Shown here: positions 1 through 12,868 of the stretch, piece by piece
Position numbering within the stretch: the stretch's first letter is position 1
How the letters are laid out: each line of letters starts with the position of its first letter
Assembly: GCA_025766275.1 (NCBI GenBank)
Contig: JAFKAC010000005.1
Location: 62,001 to 126,000 of the forward strand
Origin: Lactarius indigo
Taxonomy: Eukaryota; Basidiomycota; Agaricomycetes; Russulales; Russulaceae
Direction: 5' to 3'
Length of the DNA stretch: 64,000 nt
Translations under genes and position numbers: made by a program
The notes under the pieces: model-generated
Database searches by the model: none
Seen by the model: only the letters and a program-made list of their open reading frames with translations
Told to the model about the DNA's origin: nothing

Positions 1-40
1 AGTTTCATATATGCAGTGTGGAGGAACTAAATATCTGTAG

Positions 41-1485
41 TACATGCCCGCGCGCGCGGGGCAGACACCTGGTGGAAGTCGTTCACGACAGGAAAGACAG
101 CGGCAACACTCGGTGGCATACCCCACGACACTTATGGCATGACCTCTATTTCAATCCGGCAGTACGTCCTCGGGATTTATAAGCAGTACGGCCTGCGCGA
201 GAAAGACGTCACGAAGGTGCAGACCGGTGGCCCTGACGGCGACCTTGGTTCCAGTACGTGTTTGGATCCTCGTCTGCCTTGGATGGCGAATGACGACGCG
301 TTGCGCAGACGAGATTTTGCTTAGCAATGATAAGACGATCGCGGTCATTGACGGGAGCGGTGTGCTCGCAGATCCGGCCGGTATTAACCGAGCGGAGCTT
401 GTGCGCTTAGCGAAACTAAGAATCCCCGTCGAGAACTTTGACAAGTCAAAATTGAGCAAGGACGGATACCTCGTGCGTGTCGAGGACCAAGATGTCAAGC
501 TACCGTGTAGGCTGCATTACTTTCGGCCTGTTCTGATATTAATGGAGTTTCTGACAGCGGGCGAGGTTGTACCGGATGGAACTGACTTCCGGAATGGTGC
601 ACATTTCCGTTTCAAGGCGGACCTTTTTGTTCCTTGTGGAGGACGGTGAGAGGGGCTCTTCTTCGCAACTTCATGTGGCTTACGGCTTCTAGCCCGGAGG
701 CTGTTAACGTCTCGAACGTTGCTGCGCTCGTCGACTCTGAGGGCAAACCGCACTTCAAGTATATTGTAGAAGGAGCGAATCTCTTCTTCACGCAACAGGC
801 GCGCCTTTATTTGGAAAAGCGAAAAACGGTCCTATTCAAGGATTCGAGTGCCAACAAGGGTTTGTTGCTTTGATTGCGCTTATGATTTCCTATCTGAGTG
901 ATCCTCGCACAGGTGGCGTGACCAGCTCATCTCTCGAGGTGCTTGCTGGCCTCGCATTATCCACGGAAGAATACGTCGACCACATGACCTTCAAAGACGG
1001 AAAGCCGAGTGATTTTTATCAGAGTTACGTCAAGGACATCCAAGCGAAGATCTCTGAGAACGCTGCGGCAGAGTTTCTCTGCATCTGGCGAGAGCACCAG
1101 CGGTTGCAAGGCGCAAAAGCGCGCACGATCATCTCAGACGAGCTTTCAAGCATGCTGAACAACCTGCAGGCAGAGCTCGAGACGTCAGACCTGTTTGAAG
1201 ATAAGCCCAGCCGTGAGGGCGTTTTGCGCCGCGCGATCCCCAAGGCGCTTGTCGACAAGATCGGGTTACAGACGTTCATGGAACGCTTGCCCGAACCGTA
1301 CCAGCGCGCTCTCTTCTCGAGTTGGGTGTCATCTCATTTCGTGAGTCATCGTTTGTTCTTGCGTACATCGTGAGAGGTGCACGTGGCACTAACGCCGCGG
1401 ACTCGGACTACAGATCTACAAGTATGGGGTTCAGGCCTCAAGCGTGGACTTCTTCCATTTCGCGCGGGATCTTGCACTTGAATAG
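41..1485 (+). CDS. GDH2: NAD-dependent glutamate dehydrogenase, C-terminal part (5' end outside window)
   Basis: This is the 3' portion of the large fungal NAD-specific glutamate dehydrogenase, which oxidises glutamate to 2-oxoglutarate and ammonium. Six exons join in frame: 41-253, 309-506, 558-645, 693-859, 913-1340 and 1414-1485, giving about 387 residues. The introns are 47-73 nt with GT and AG ends. Family signatures are read directly: WWKSF, LGGIPHD, QTGGPDGDLGSNE across the first intron, DGSGVLADPAG, PCGGRPEAVN, YIVEGANLF and FKDSSANKGG. The last exon ends FFHFARDLALE. The first bases of the window look like the end of an intron (CTGTAG at 35-40), so the gene continues to the left. No frameshift remains once introns are removed. 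Identity is clear; the exact first acceptor is inferred. Confidence 0.93.
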
Positions 1486-4400
1486 ATCGTCCCTTTTCTT
1501 TTCTTGGTCAAAGGGAACAAGGACCCTGAGAAAATTACGCATTTGGAAACTTTATACTCTGTCACGAGGGGAAACCAAGTCGCGAATGGTGTCATAGTCA
1601 ACAGTTTACAGTAAGCGTTTGTACTATAGATATATCTCATTGTCCTAGTTCGGAGCTTCGTTGAAATAATAATTTAAGGTCCCAGTTATGAGTCATGCAC
1701 TTCCTGCAATATGTCGGTCCAATAAAGTCGGAACACCCGCGGTCGTGCACCATTACTCTGTAGAAGTATCTACATGACTTCTTGTGAATACGTTATATTG
1801 CATCGTAATCGCGTAAGTGGTGGAGAGTTACAGGTCGTGTGACCTTTTACTTCCTTCGCTGTTACAGTACGTGGTCAAGTTGTGGATCCAGACACGGGAC
1901 TATCCGCTACCTTCAAGGGACTGGGCCGACTGACTGACTCGTTTGCACTCAATACTTGGGGTTGGAGCTCACCTCCTACGCCGCGGGAGGGGGAACACTC
2001 GCCATTTGCCAATGACAAGGGTATGATTGCTTGCGATTCAACAACGTTGCTCAGCTGGCGGCTGGCTACAATTTCATCTTCCATAACCTTGTCCATAACA
2101 CACTCGGTGGTTCTCGGAGCCTCTTTGAACAGTTTTCGTATGTGCGGATCTTTGGCCGCAGCTTCAGCGGAACCAACGCAAAAAAATAAATTAATGCATC
2201 TCCGAGGAGTGTTACAGGATAGATTCAATGCTCAAGCATTGACCCAAAGCGACGCAAAAAATGGGCGAAACATCCCGTATACTAAAGAGATTGGCTGAAG
2301 AAATTCAATCCGAGGTCTTCGACGATGGTCGGAAAACCCCGTCCTTCTCTCGCCTATGCTCAACAGGAACGCCTCTGCAACAAGTCGGGAGACATGTCCC
2401 GCGCAACTGTGTGTCTGGGACATTCGGTGCACTACAGGTGAGGAGCCCCAATGCAACGACCGTGACATGTGACGACTTGACCCTTGTCGCGCAGGGCCCT
2501 CACATTCACTTAAGTAGGGAAAATGCCTTCATTTGGCTATAGCATGGTGGGCCTGCAGCCACCTGCCGACGCTTTCCTCATAAAGGACTTGACCCAGCTC
2601 CTGATCCAAAAAAAAAGACTTGATCCAGCTGGCCCGGGATTACACTCGCCATGGCCAAACGGTTTGGGGTAAGGTCATAGAAATTGACATTGACGCCCCA
2701 CTCCGAGTCGAGCTGCTGCTATGAAAGTTTCTATGAACCCCGGGTCACCAGGGGTAAACAAACCCAGCTCAGCCCACTGTATTGCACAAGTCACGATGCA
2801 CAAGATCTCTCATGATATGGCTATGGTGCGGTAATCGAGCACCCTGTTGCACATCCGTTCTGTTGTCGCTGGTGGGGTGCGAAGGGAAGGGTGATGGCAC
2901 CGTGGCACCAATAAGTTTGTTAACGACATTCAAGGTCACAACCGGGGAGTTGCGCAGTGAATTCAGGGTCCGAGTCTGCGGAAGTTCATTGCGAGAGGGA
3001 CAAGCCCCTGGTGACGACGACCTGCGCTTCGCGCATGAACAAGTACTTCGGCTTGGAGTCTGTGCAAGCACCGCAGGAGGTGGCGGTGGCTAGCTGCTAA
3101 ACATCGAGGACAACGAGGGATGAAATTCGCCAGCGGGCCATCATTGAGGGTAGGAAAGGGAGGTGGGGCGGTGAGCTGGCACACTGCTAAACACGGCAAA
3201 TACTCCATACTGTACCCTAATTTCTCGAACTTCCTGAGAACTGATGACCAATTTATTGAAAACTTCTCCCTCTACTGAATCAGAAACCCATTCTTGAATT
3301 TTAAGAACTCCGCTGATGTCTGAGTGCCATTGGCCTACAGTACGTACGGTAGACGATTGATGGAGCGCACACGTCACTGTCGTCACAGAGGAAATATTTT
3401 ATCTGGCATAAAATGGTGCAACATATTATAGTTTGATAATATGTCTCAGTGCGAGGTACCGCTTGATAGATGCTCAAGATGCTCAGAATTTGCGGCGTGT
3501 CTGGGGTGGAAGCGAGGAAGTAAACAACACTGACCCGGGTATCGCGCGAACGATCGTCTCCAACGACCCATCGTGGATATGACGCTCTCCCCGCCACTTC
3601 ATTTCCAAAGGCCAAAAACAACTGCACCCTGGAAGACGTGGCAACAACTAACCGTCCGCTTCTCTTTTGTCGACAGATATAACCAGGGATTAACCGTCGA
3701 GGATGTTTCCGTACTTCGAGATAGAAAGCGAGCTACATGGTTTACGCAACGCGCAGTCACGTCGGAGACGTGGCGCGGGGTCTAGCGACTTCGGCCATGT
3801 TAAACTGTGACCGGCACCGTGGTGAACGCGGAGAGTCGCGGGTCCCCCCGACAACACCTTGAACAAGACAGCCTGACTGAGAAACTACGTCGCCTTTCCC
3901 CCCAGAACCTGAGGACCCAGATGCGCAAGTTCATGGTGTTAGAGAGCAGATCGGGAAGTAGACCAGGGTGCTGTCGGATGTCCTGGCCAAGGTCCTGGCA
4001 TAAAGTTCAATAGAGCAAGCGGCATTACTGTAAGAGCGGAGTGCGGAGTGAGATAGGAGCGGATCTTTAGGCGGACTTTTACGTCTTTTGTGTCTTTCTC
4101 TCTTTAGAATCTTTTCAGATCCTTATCAGACAGAGCAATTTTTAAAAATAGTTTGTGATTCCTTGATCCTTGCATGTTGTAGAAATGAGATTGGTCGAAG
4201 TGAATCACTTGAATGGTGACCGATGTGGTCTGTAGAAGCGGACTTTCACGCTGGCTTACACATAGTAGTGGAGTTCATTTCTTCCCTTCGCAGTTTCTTT
4301 GGTGACCTATCTCCGACTACGCTTTCAACATCTTCCGCACATTCAACGGTTTTCATAGTGTTCTGCTCTTTTCTTCTGTCTTTTTTAGGACTTCTCGCAC

Positions 4401-5445
4401 AGTTGTTCCAATGTCAATTTTTATTTTTCCGGCTTGCGTGCTGAGTGCATGATTTCACCCTTCTCTTTGTATCAAGCTTTGTATCCCTCACCCTTTCCTT
4501 TTTAGTTTGACCAATCACCTTTTTCCTTCTCCGGTTGCACCATCCCAACTACTGTATATCCTCAATGTCATTTCCAACTGCTTCCCGTTTGCTTCTGTCA
4601 GCTTTTCTTTGGTATCATTTTTCTCGAGGGGTACACCGACCTGACATCGACATGCAACTGAGAGTGCGACATTGTGTAATGAATTGACTGTGAATGTCCA
4701 TGCTGTTCACTCGAGCAACAAGTTCTGCTTTTTACACCTCCTGTTCATTTTGTGCAAGTCCGTCTTTACTCTTATTACATTTGTCTAATGGCGGTATCAT
4801 TCTATTGTGCGAGCTTGACGAATATCCAAACTAAATAAGTATGTATATAGGAAGAGCGATGAGAGGAAGAAACAAGGTAGATGTTGGCTTTTTCATACAC
4901 AATACTGGTGGTGGCCTTGGTGGCCACCGTGGAGTGCGAATGTTAGTCGTTGTGGATGGGGGCTTCGCGAACCTTCATACCTCATCTCTAACTGCCCGCA
5001 ATACTCCCAACATCACATCAATTCTGGAGTAAAGGGCCAGTATTACCCCCTCACTTGTTCCCACTCTTCACGACTATTACACCGTTTCTTGCACGATTGG
5101 ATGTTTTCGGTCTCGAGTACTGTCTCCCTTCTTTGAGTCTGTGCTAAGGACTGCAATGTAAAAAAAAAAAGCATGGTTGGTTTGGTTGGCCCCAACATAA
5201 ACTTTACATTGATGGAGCACTGAACACGTTCACCACCTCTATCTTTTTTCTTGCAAACGAGAAGGAGCAAGGTGACGATGGACCAGCACCACGTAGTGCA
5301 TGAAAGTAAACAAAGCGCTCAGGGCATTAAACGCAGGTCGTTCTCCTTATCCTGTTGGATTGTTTATTGATCTGTTGAACAGCTTTGGAACGCAGAAGAG
5401 GACGATGATTAATTAATCAACGTAAACTTTCTATTTGTAGTGTAA
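1486..5445. other. about 4 kb with no recognisable gene
   Basis: This stretch separates the glutamate dehydrogenase gene from the NLR-0 pseudogene. It holds only short open frames with no family motif and no consistent exon pattern. The longest is about 138 codons near 1882-2298, opposed by 117 codons on the other strand, and neither resembles a known family. T-rich and A-rich tracts occur near 4080-4500 and 5160. It may contain decayed genes or transposon remnants, but no terminal repeats, target duplications or transposase motifs were seen. Confidence 0.5.
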
Positions 5446-8400
5446 CTATGAATCCGTATGAAGTTGTGGGCCATGTTCTGTCAACAATCGCGCAATCTTG
5501 CCCTTTTCGCCCCCCTGATCCCACTCAGTACGCGGTCTTTCCCTCCTTATCCTCTACATTTGCGTTCGCACCATGGTCAGGCAACAGGCGCACGACCCTT
5601 GTCTCCCCTTTGGATGAGGCCATGTGCAATGGGGTTGCGTATTCCTCGTCCTTTGCGTCCACGTCGGCGCCGTGGTCGACTAGCAGGCGCACGACGTCCG
5701 TTTTCCCTTCGGATGATGCTAGGTGTAACGGTGTCGCGTCTCGATCGTCATTTACGTGCACATCCGCACCGTGCTCCAGTAACAATTACACAACCCCAGG
5801 GTAGTCGTCCTTTTCATTTGATTTTCTGATACCCGGTACAATGGAACCCGGCCATTGTCGCTCCGAGATCCCGTGTCCGCCTTATGTTCGAGTAGCATCT
5901 GAGAAAAGTCAGCGTATCCGTTCCACACGGTTTGATGCAGCGGGGTCCAAAGGTCGTCTTGGCGGAAATCTACGTCAGCACCATGCTCAAGTAGGAACCG
6001 CCCCATTTTAACGTGTCCCTCTATGGCCGCAAATTGCAACGGTGACCGCTCGAATGCTCCTCTGATGTCCACATTGTCACCGCGTTCAAGGAGCACCTGC
6101 GCTACTTCGACGTGATTCTTGGCTGATGCTGCGTGTAGTGCGGCTCCGCGGCCACCGCCAAGAGCGTCAACATGCTCATGGTACCCGATCAGAAGGTGTT
6201 CTACGAGCCCACGAAATCCGCACAAGGCAACATAGCACAGTGGCGTCGCCATAGGTTCCATTTGGGGTCGGACCTCTAGATTGAGTCTTCTACATTATAC
6301 AACCGGACCCACGCAGAAAAAATACGGCTTGCTTGGGTCAAAGAGTCGTTGCATCCCTCCTTGCACAACTCGCGAACTATCATTGCCAACAACAGCGATT
6401 AAACTCGAGCAAGTCGACAACACTACCTCTTCATGGTTTTTCCACCGCCAATTCGGGTCCACCTTCGGGATCCCTTCCTTGGCCGCATCAAAGTCATATG
6501 CAAGAAGTTCAGCGAGCTCCTTGACACGGAGCGGTCGGATGGCAACTGTGAGACACTGTAACAGACGATGCGCGTGGTGTCTACTTGGTCTCTTGATTTC
6601 CTTCAGTATCCGCTCGTGCGTCTCGTCCAGTGATTCAGGTAACTCCTTCAGGGTCCGCCGAACGCTTGCCAGTAGACAGTCCTGTAGCGCCTCCAGCTGA
6701 CAGAAAACCCGACGAAACCTATTCAACAGCATCAGTAACCCGTCGTCGACGTAGGGAATATGATCACATTCCGTCGGCTCTCTCCGAGAGCGTCTCAATC
6801 ACAAGCTTTTTCTCGTCTTCCCTTCACCTACTCATCATCGTATTTGAATCTGAGTAAACAACAGATTGAATGTAATCGGCGATATCTTTTTTTTTACCCG
6901 GTCTCTTCATGAAGGGAGACAGAATGCGACGCCACCGGCCCAAGGCTGGTTTTGATGTCGATCTCGGGTCGACTGGTGATGCAAATATAGAGATTTGATA
7001 GACGAAGGCTAAGTAGTTTTTTGATGAGTTCAATGACTCGTGCGGGCGCGGATGGGATCCCGGTAGTGTTGGGACTTTCATCGAGCGCATCGACGATGAG
7101 ATAAGTTGGGCTTTCCACCCGGAGCGCTAGCATCTCCTTCAGGCATCATGTCAAAACGTCATCGCTGGGTTTGTGCACGCCATTGTCGTGTGCAAGATAA
7201 AGGCGGAAGAGTATCTCGTAACAGAAGTCCGACTGGGCCGAGAGCTGGTTGACGAGAGAGGGGAGCAGGCTGTGTCAGGTTTGTTTGTCTGAATCCCAAA
7301 AATCGAAGTAGAAGTACGCCATGGATGCCAGGCCTGCCTTGCGCAAGGAAATGGCGTCTTATACGATCGAGGAGCTAGGCAAGCGTGAGTTCCTCGAATT
7401 GGAACAAGTTGGGGACCAACTAACCAGAGTCTGCTCTTGCCAGCTCCCGCTAAGGAAAAGACGACACCATGAGAAAAAGCCCTGTTGTAGAAGGAAGAAT
7501 GGGGCGCACGCTTCCCGTGAATCCACTATAGGGAACGGTGGACTTCCATTCCTTGATTTGACTCCTTTCAAAGAACCAGTCTGCGGTTTGCTTGTGAGAA
7601 GCATCGCATGCGATGTTGTGATTCGTGGACGGATCCGGTGGAGAGACCCATCTTCGGAGTTCCTGTCGCTGGCTGCTGTCAATAACCTGTGCAATTTAAT
7701 TCTCGACGTTGTGCGCGATTTTCAGAAGTTGTGCAGCCGCCATCCGCACCTCTTCCTGTGTCAATTTATCAAGCCTCTTGAGGGCGTCATCGAGCTCCGT
7801 CCTCTCGGCCAGCTTCTTCGGATACTTCTCTGAGAAAATATCAGAAAATGATCAAAAATCTCTGGGGCACCAGCCGGACCAACGTACTTGTTCGCCCTTG
7901 CCTAATTTCCTTGGTCGAAACCGCAAGCATCCCTAGCACTTCAACCATTATCTTCACGATCATGTCCGTCATCGTTGTTGTCGGCGGCACCTCGGTGTAC
8001 GTCTCGGGTCGTTCAAAGAAGTTTTCGACACGTTCAAAAACATCAGCGAGCGCATCTTGGCTCTCTCTAACGTCTTTGGCTGCCTGAGATTCTAGGATCA
8101 GAATGGCGTGCGATGGCGATTGAGTCGAGAACGTGCTCACTAAAAGAAAAACGCCAGCCCTAGTGAAAATCACTTTCGCAGGCGAGAACACCTGGGGGAT
8201 AAATATCAGTGCACAGATGTTAAACGAGGCTATTCGTCGAGATTTACTAGGCCGACACCCTCTCCTAGCGTCGCAGAAAAGGCGTAGAGGAAATTGACGG
8301 TCGGATCGGGCCACTTGGTCAGCCTGTCGTCGACACTCCGAGATTGTTCAAACTCCCGGACTTGGCCTTAAAGCACGGCGAGAATGTCGGCAGGAGAATC

Positions 8401-8532
8401 GCGGCTGTGTAATCTGGGGGCAAGTGGATGCGCGAGAAGGTCCCTTTTCGTCTGTTTTTCGTACGCCTTCGGGGAAGTGTGGAAAATGGGTTGGAAATTG
8501 AGAAGCGAAGCGGCTGCCAGAGGGGTTGACAT
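5446..8532 (-). pseudogene. NLR-0: decayed Goodbye-NACHT-ankyrin receptor gene
   Basis: This is a relic of the receptor family that forms the array at 32.8-62.4 kb. It runs from an ATG at 8532 to a probable stop at 5446-5448. The Goodbye region is recognisable (YAFSATLGEGVGL), as are a Walker A-like GAGKS near 7440, the Walker B stretch YLIVDALDES near 7100, TSRPEIDI, the winged-helix segment ELPESLDETHERIL near 6620, and ankyrin repeats at 5446-6260. Lesions include an in-frame TAA at 8368-8370, a frameshift in a 9-T tract near 6897-6905, an in-frame TGA at 6824-6826, and frameshifts near 6310 and 5525. It lies about 21 kb from the RING gene that begins the array and has no RING tail nearby, so it is probably an older, separate copy. 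A functional product is very unlikely. Confidence 0.88.
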
Positions 8533-9801
8533 AGGGTTTGTGATAACGACTATTTCTCGGGAAGAAGATGACGACTAGCAGACTAGAGAACGAAATTGTT
8601 CGTTCGATACCAGATGTGCTCTGCCTTGCTGACGAAAGTCGGTTGAAGATTGGCGCTTACTCGGGGATGAACGTTGAACGTTAACCTCGATAGGGAAAAT
8701 AGGCGCTATACTTGTCAGCGTATGGTTTGGGCGTCGACAATTCTGTCATGATTGTCATCGCTGACCATGACGGTCCGAGTTACCGCAACTGGCGCAAGAA
8801 ATTCGACGTGTGCGTCACGAGTCCAGTAGCTCACGATCGATAATCTCCTGCCGGCAGGCACTCTCAGGATTACCTGGGGTTCGTTTACGTGTGATGGTAT
8901 GCGCAGAAACGTCCCTGTTTGCTGGATCTCAAAATCCGAATAATCCCGACTGTCATCATGCGAAACTGCGACTGGGTCTCAATTGCCATTTCAAGTTGTG
9001 ATAGCTTTTTTGATTTTATGTCACAAGCACGGAGGCCCTATGGCGACATTGTAGAAGAACTACATAATACCAGCGGTGACGCGGAATACTTACCGTAAGG
9101 GACCTCTGCATGCACGTATCAATGGGAGAGCTCAAGCTTTTATGGTATGGGACCCTTGACTACATGTTATGACATTGCTAAAAAAATAAAAAAAAATAGC
9201 ACCTTGGTGTCCAGGTCGTCACCGTGACTGACAACCGTACCCTGTCCAGTCTATTCGTTAAACCTGGCGGACGCCAAACCCGCTCGGAACTTCGGAAGGC
9301 CGTCATCTACGCATGATATCGCTTGACTTCCGTTTTTATCGGGAAGCACAACACCCAGTCGTCACTGGGCGATGAGCAGCACCTATATTAGTACTTGGCG
9401 CTATACGTCTGCCAGTGGTGGGAATCAGTCATAGCGTGCGAAGCATCCACTTATCGGCCGATACCAAGATGACCTTCACCGAATCACCTATCGTGATCTT
9501 CAGGTTATCTTTCTCCCGCCGGCACCCGTGTGTGTACGAATTTGGCGGTAGAATAGTGTTCCCATCGGACAATAGCTCCGGACTCCAATAGGCTCAAGTC
9601 GAATGGCAAGCAGATCAGCATGCCATGAGTCATTTCCTATAGGGCCCGTGGCAACTGGGTGGCAGGTCCGCCGCTTTGGGGATTCCTAACCCTATTTTTT
9701 ACTACTAAAGACGATGAAAACCACGCCCCCTGCCAGTGATTGGCCTGATCCCCCCACACAAGACCCTGTCCCTTGATTGTCCGCTTTTGCACGTCTAGAG
9801 C
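8533..9801. other. 1.3 kb intergenic, no gene seen
   Basis: This is the region between the start of the NLR-0 relic and the MFS start codon, so it should hold promoter sequence of the MFS gene. Open frames are short and lack motifs. An A-rich tract lies at about 9180-9198. No tRNA-like B box or repeat was recognised. Confidence 0.5.
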
Positions 9802-11847
9802 ATGCCCTCAAATGTCTCGGGAACATTTTCTGTCGGCTCTCAAGTTCCAGCTCCTGCGAGAGACGCGGAAGTAGTCAAAATTGCGAGCGAGAGCCTGGAC
9901 ATAGAGCACGTTCATGTCGACGACGATCCCAGGAAGTGGTCAAATATGCGGAAGGTCAGTCGCTCCTTCGCAAGGATTGATGTTACAACCGGCTCAGTTA
10001 GTACCTGCCACCGGCATCGTCCCTCATTTGGTCTCTAGACAGGCACACTGTGCATGATCATCTGCGCATCGTTGGTCGCCGGCCTCAGCATAAGTATATT
10101 CAACCGTGAGTCTCTTTACCTTTCTACAGTGCAGTGATCACCGCCTTGCTGAACTCATGTTTCTGGAAGCTGCGATAAAGCAGGTTGAGACCGAGTTGGG
10201 AGCCACCAGTGGGGAATTCAGTCTGGCACTCTCCATATTCATTGTGTTTCAAGGCAGCGTGCCTCTCTTGTGGACCGCCATCAGTGAGATAAAAGGAAGG
10301 AAGGTTAGGATATACTTCATCTGACACCTGTTTTCTCTCCGAGAAGTTTTCTGGACATGTTATCTTTTCTAGGTCGTTTATGTTGCCTCTCTTGCGATTG
10401 GCATGGTAGGATACATAGCCGCCGCTGAGGCTAAGAGCATCGGCATGCTCATCGGAATGCGCGCCGTCCAAGCCATAGGGTGTGTAATAGCAACATTTCT
10501 ATCTAGATATTGAACCACTCACTCTCGCAATAGCACAGGCCCTGTTCTGGCCATTGGCGCAGCCACCCTCGCGGATATATACGAACCCCGTGAGCGCGGC
10601 ACCAAGCTAGGCATTTCCTATGCTGCACCGCTGCTTGGCCCATCCCTCGGTCCCATCCTCGGCGGAGTTTTGACGCAGGCATTTAGCTGGCGCGCCTGTT
10701 TCTGGCTACTGGCGGCGTACCTCGGCGCTAGCCTCGTGCTTTTTGTGTTATTCTTCCGCGATACCTTCCGGAAAGAGCGCAGCCTCACATATCAGCGTGC
10801 TCTGGCGAGTCGGAGGTCCGCAGCGTCCAAACGGTCTAGTGTGGTGTCAGACCCAGCACAAGAGCTAGATATAAAGTCAACGGGTGAGGTAGCGGTCACC
10901 TCGGGAGAGGCGTCGGGGTCGTGCGAGCCCACGGCTACGGTCACGGTAGTGAGCCCACAAGCAGGGGCAGAGATCACTCTGTCATTCAAGGACGTAAACC
11001 CGTTTCCGCCTCTGTTTCTCGTTTTGAAGCGTCGGAACAACATCGCGACACTTTTCCCGTCAGGCAAGCAACAAAACCTGCGTACTACTCACCGAACCCG
11101 CTCATCCGCGCTTTAGCTTTTCTTTTTGCTTTCTCATACAACATCACGTACACGTGCTCGCGGACACTCGGAGATCACTATAATTACGACGCTCTCAAGA
11201 TTGGACTCGTCCTTCTCTCGTTCGGAGCTGGCAGCGTACTCGGGAGCGTACTTGGCGGGCGCTGGTCCGACCACGTGCTGCGTCGTCTGACCAGTGCGAA
11301 TGGCGGACACCGTTTGCCCGAGGTATGACATCTTTTTGTTTCACTTCTACCCCCTCGCAAGCTCTAATCTTCCCGACGTGTCTGCTAGATGCGCTTAGAG
11401 AGCATCAAACCCGCAATGGTGTTCCTCCCGCTCTCCATCGTCGCGTATGCGTGGCTCACACAAGAGCGCGTCCACGTCGCCTCCTTGTGCGCCGCACTCT
11501 TCTTCATAGGCTTCTTCTCCATGTAAACCATCCATATCATATATCTACGTTTTTTTTTTCCTGATACTTTTTGCAGATGGATCTATTCGAGCACGCTCGC
11601 ATACATCGTCGATGCCAACCCGGGCCGCTCCTCGGCGGCCGTCGCCACGAACAGCTGGTTCCGCGGCGTCGCGGCCTTCGTTTTCACAGAGGCGGCGGTC
11701 CCTCTTCAGGACTCGATGGGGGATGGGGGGATGTACACGCTCTGGGCGGGTATCCTGGTCCTGAGTGAACTCATGCTCTTGCTGGTGCGATGGCGCGGCG
11801 GAGCGTGGCGGGAGGCTGCTGAGGAACGCGAGAAGGCCCAGAGCTAA
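9802..11847 (+). CDS. MFS drug:proton antiporter (DHA1 type)
   Basis: A plasma-membrane major facilitator exporter of the 12-helix drug:H+ antiporter class. Eight exons join exactly in frame to 533 residues: 9802-9954, 10039-10105, 10170-10303, 10373-10479, 10534-11063, 11117-11322, 11389-11522 and 11577-11847. The N-terminal tail is acidic and ends DPRKWSNMRK before helix 1. The loop after helix 2 has SEIKGRK, and the antiporter motif in helix 5 reads LGPSLGPILGGVL. A long central loop precedes FPPLFLVLKRRNN, and helices 7-12 follow. Intron 5 (11064-11116) has a GC donor; the frame requires it. The TSGEFSLALSIFIVFQG helix resembles the Qdr/Aqr1/Dtr branch of DHA1. The substrate cannot be told from sequence. 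It sits beside the NLR-0 relic on the opposite strand. Confidence 0.9.
11064..11116 (+). other. GC-AG intron in the MFS gene
   Basis: The donor reads CAG|GCAAGC and the acceptor TTTAG. Removing 53 nt keeps phase 1 and joins LFPS to the helix LLFAFSYNITYT. A competing GT at about 11081 would leave an intron of only some 36 nt. Confidence 0.75.
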
Positions 11848-12868
11848 CTAACTCTCTCAGGGCTTAGACTCGGGACTCAGACGCGAGCGTGCTACGAGGC
11901 AAGTGAAAGGTTACTCATTTACCTTCAATGGAAGGGAAAGGGGATACAGAGAACCTTTGGTACCATACCAGACGGCGTACAGTTTGGTCCTCTGAGATTG
12001 CCCCGAGTATGTCACCCATTCGGACCTGTTATTGCGCCACTCGGGTGCGACGGCACTTTCAGGCAACGGCGAGCTTTATCACTGGTCCGAGCTCCCAATA
12101 TACGAGTGCTTAGTAGTCGAATGGTAACAAGTAAAGTATCGTTCCGAGCCCAGGAGGACTATGGTCCTTCCTTACAACGATGACACGGTAGCATGGAGAT
12201 CACATGTAACTTGAACCTGCATTGATGCGTCCGTTGGTCACGGCGATAACGCCAGACTGAAATATTATCTTACATGTACAATTGGGTAGCACCAGCTTGC
12301 TGCCTTTCTGTTCCTATGTTCGAAAATCGCAGCTGAGTGGCGCCCTCGCTCTAGACACTTTAAACCCAACACGCCTCCAGCAAGCTCGCCCCGTAAATGC
12401 GGACACAGACTCATTTAACTCGATCAGAGGCGTAGAAAAGGCCGCCACTTTAGAAACTTGGCGCCAGAGCGCAGATACCAGCGAGCATGTCTACTCCACA
12501 TGGAAGATGAGGAAAAACAATCCTTTCTTTTCTCTTTGTCCCGATGTTTGGTTGGCGTCACGTCTCTGACGCAAACGGTACTTGATTTGTCACTGTAACC
12601 TCTTCAGCGGAAGATTATTGTGCTCATGGTTGCCAAAGCGCTAACGAGCGACCGAGATAAGTTCGAGTTGTGCTATCACAATGTCCCCAATCAGCGAGAT
12701 CGGGGGCAACTTATTTCGATGGCATAGCAAGATTACTGTGATCTCACCTTACAGATAAATCCACTACGTATTTCTGTCTGCCTAAGATTAATAAACGATA
12801 GTGTAGTAATGTTCGAGTGTTACGACAACCCTATCACGCTCACAATATACCCTAATGTTCCACGACTC
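11848..12868. other. 1.0 kb intergenic between convergent genes
   Basis: This region lies between the stop codons of the MFS gene (+) and the collagen-like gene (-), so it holds both 3' UTRs and terminators. No open frame with a family motif was seen. Confidence 0.5.

Noticed and set aside
49..60. CG-rich CGCGCGCGCGGG run as a possible regulatory repeat
   Set aside because: It is coding sequence (HARARGA) of glutamate dehydrogenase.
139..1371. Apparent frameshifts in the glutamate dehydrogenase gene suggesting a pseudogene
   Set aside because: Five short GT-AG introns restore one frame with all conserved motifs through to the normal C-terminus.
1875..2298. Opposed open frames of 117 and 138 codons in the first intergenic region
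   Set aside because: No family resemblance, no intron pattern, and overlapping on both strands; could be chance or decayed sequence.
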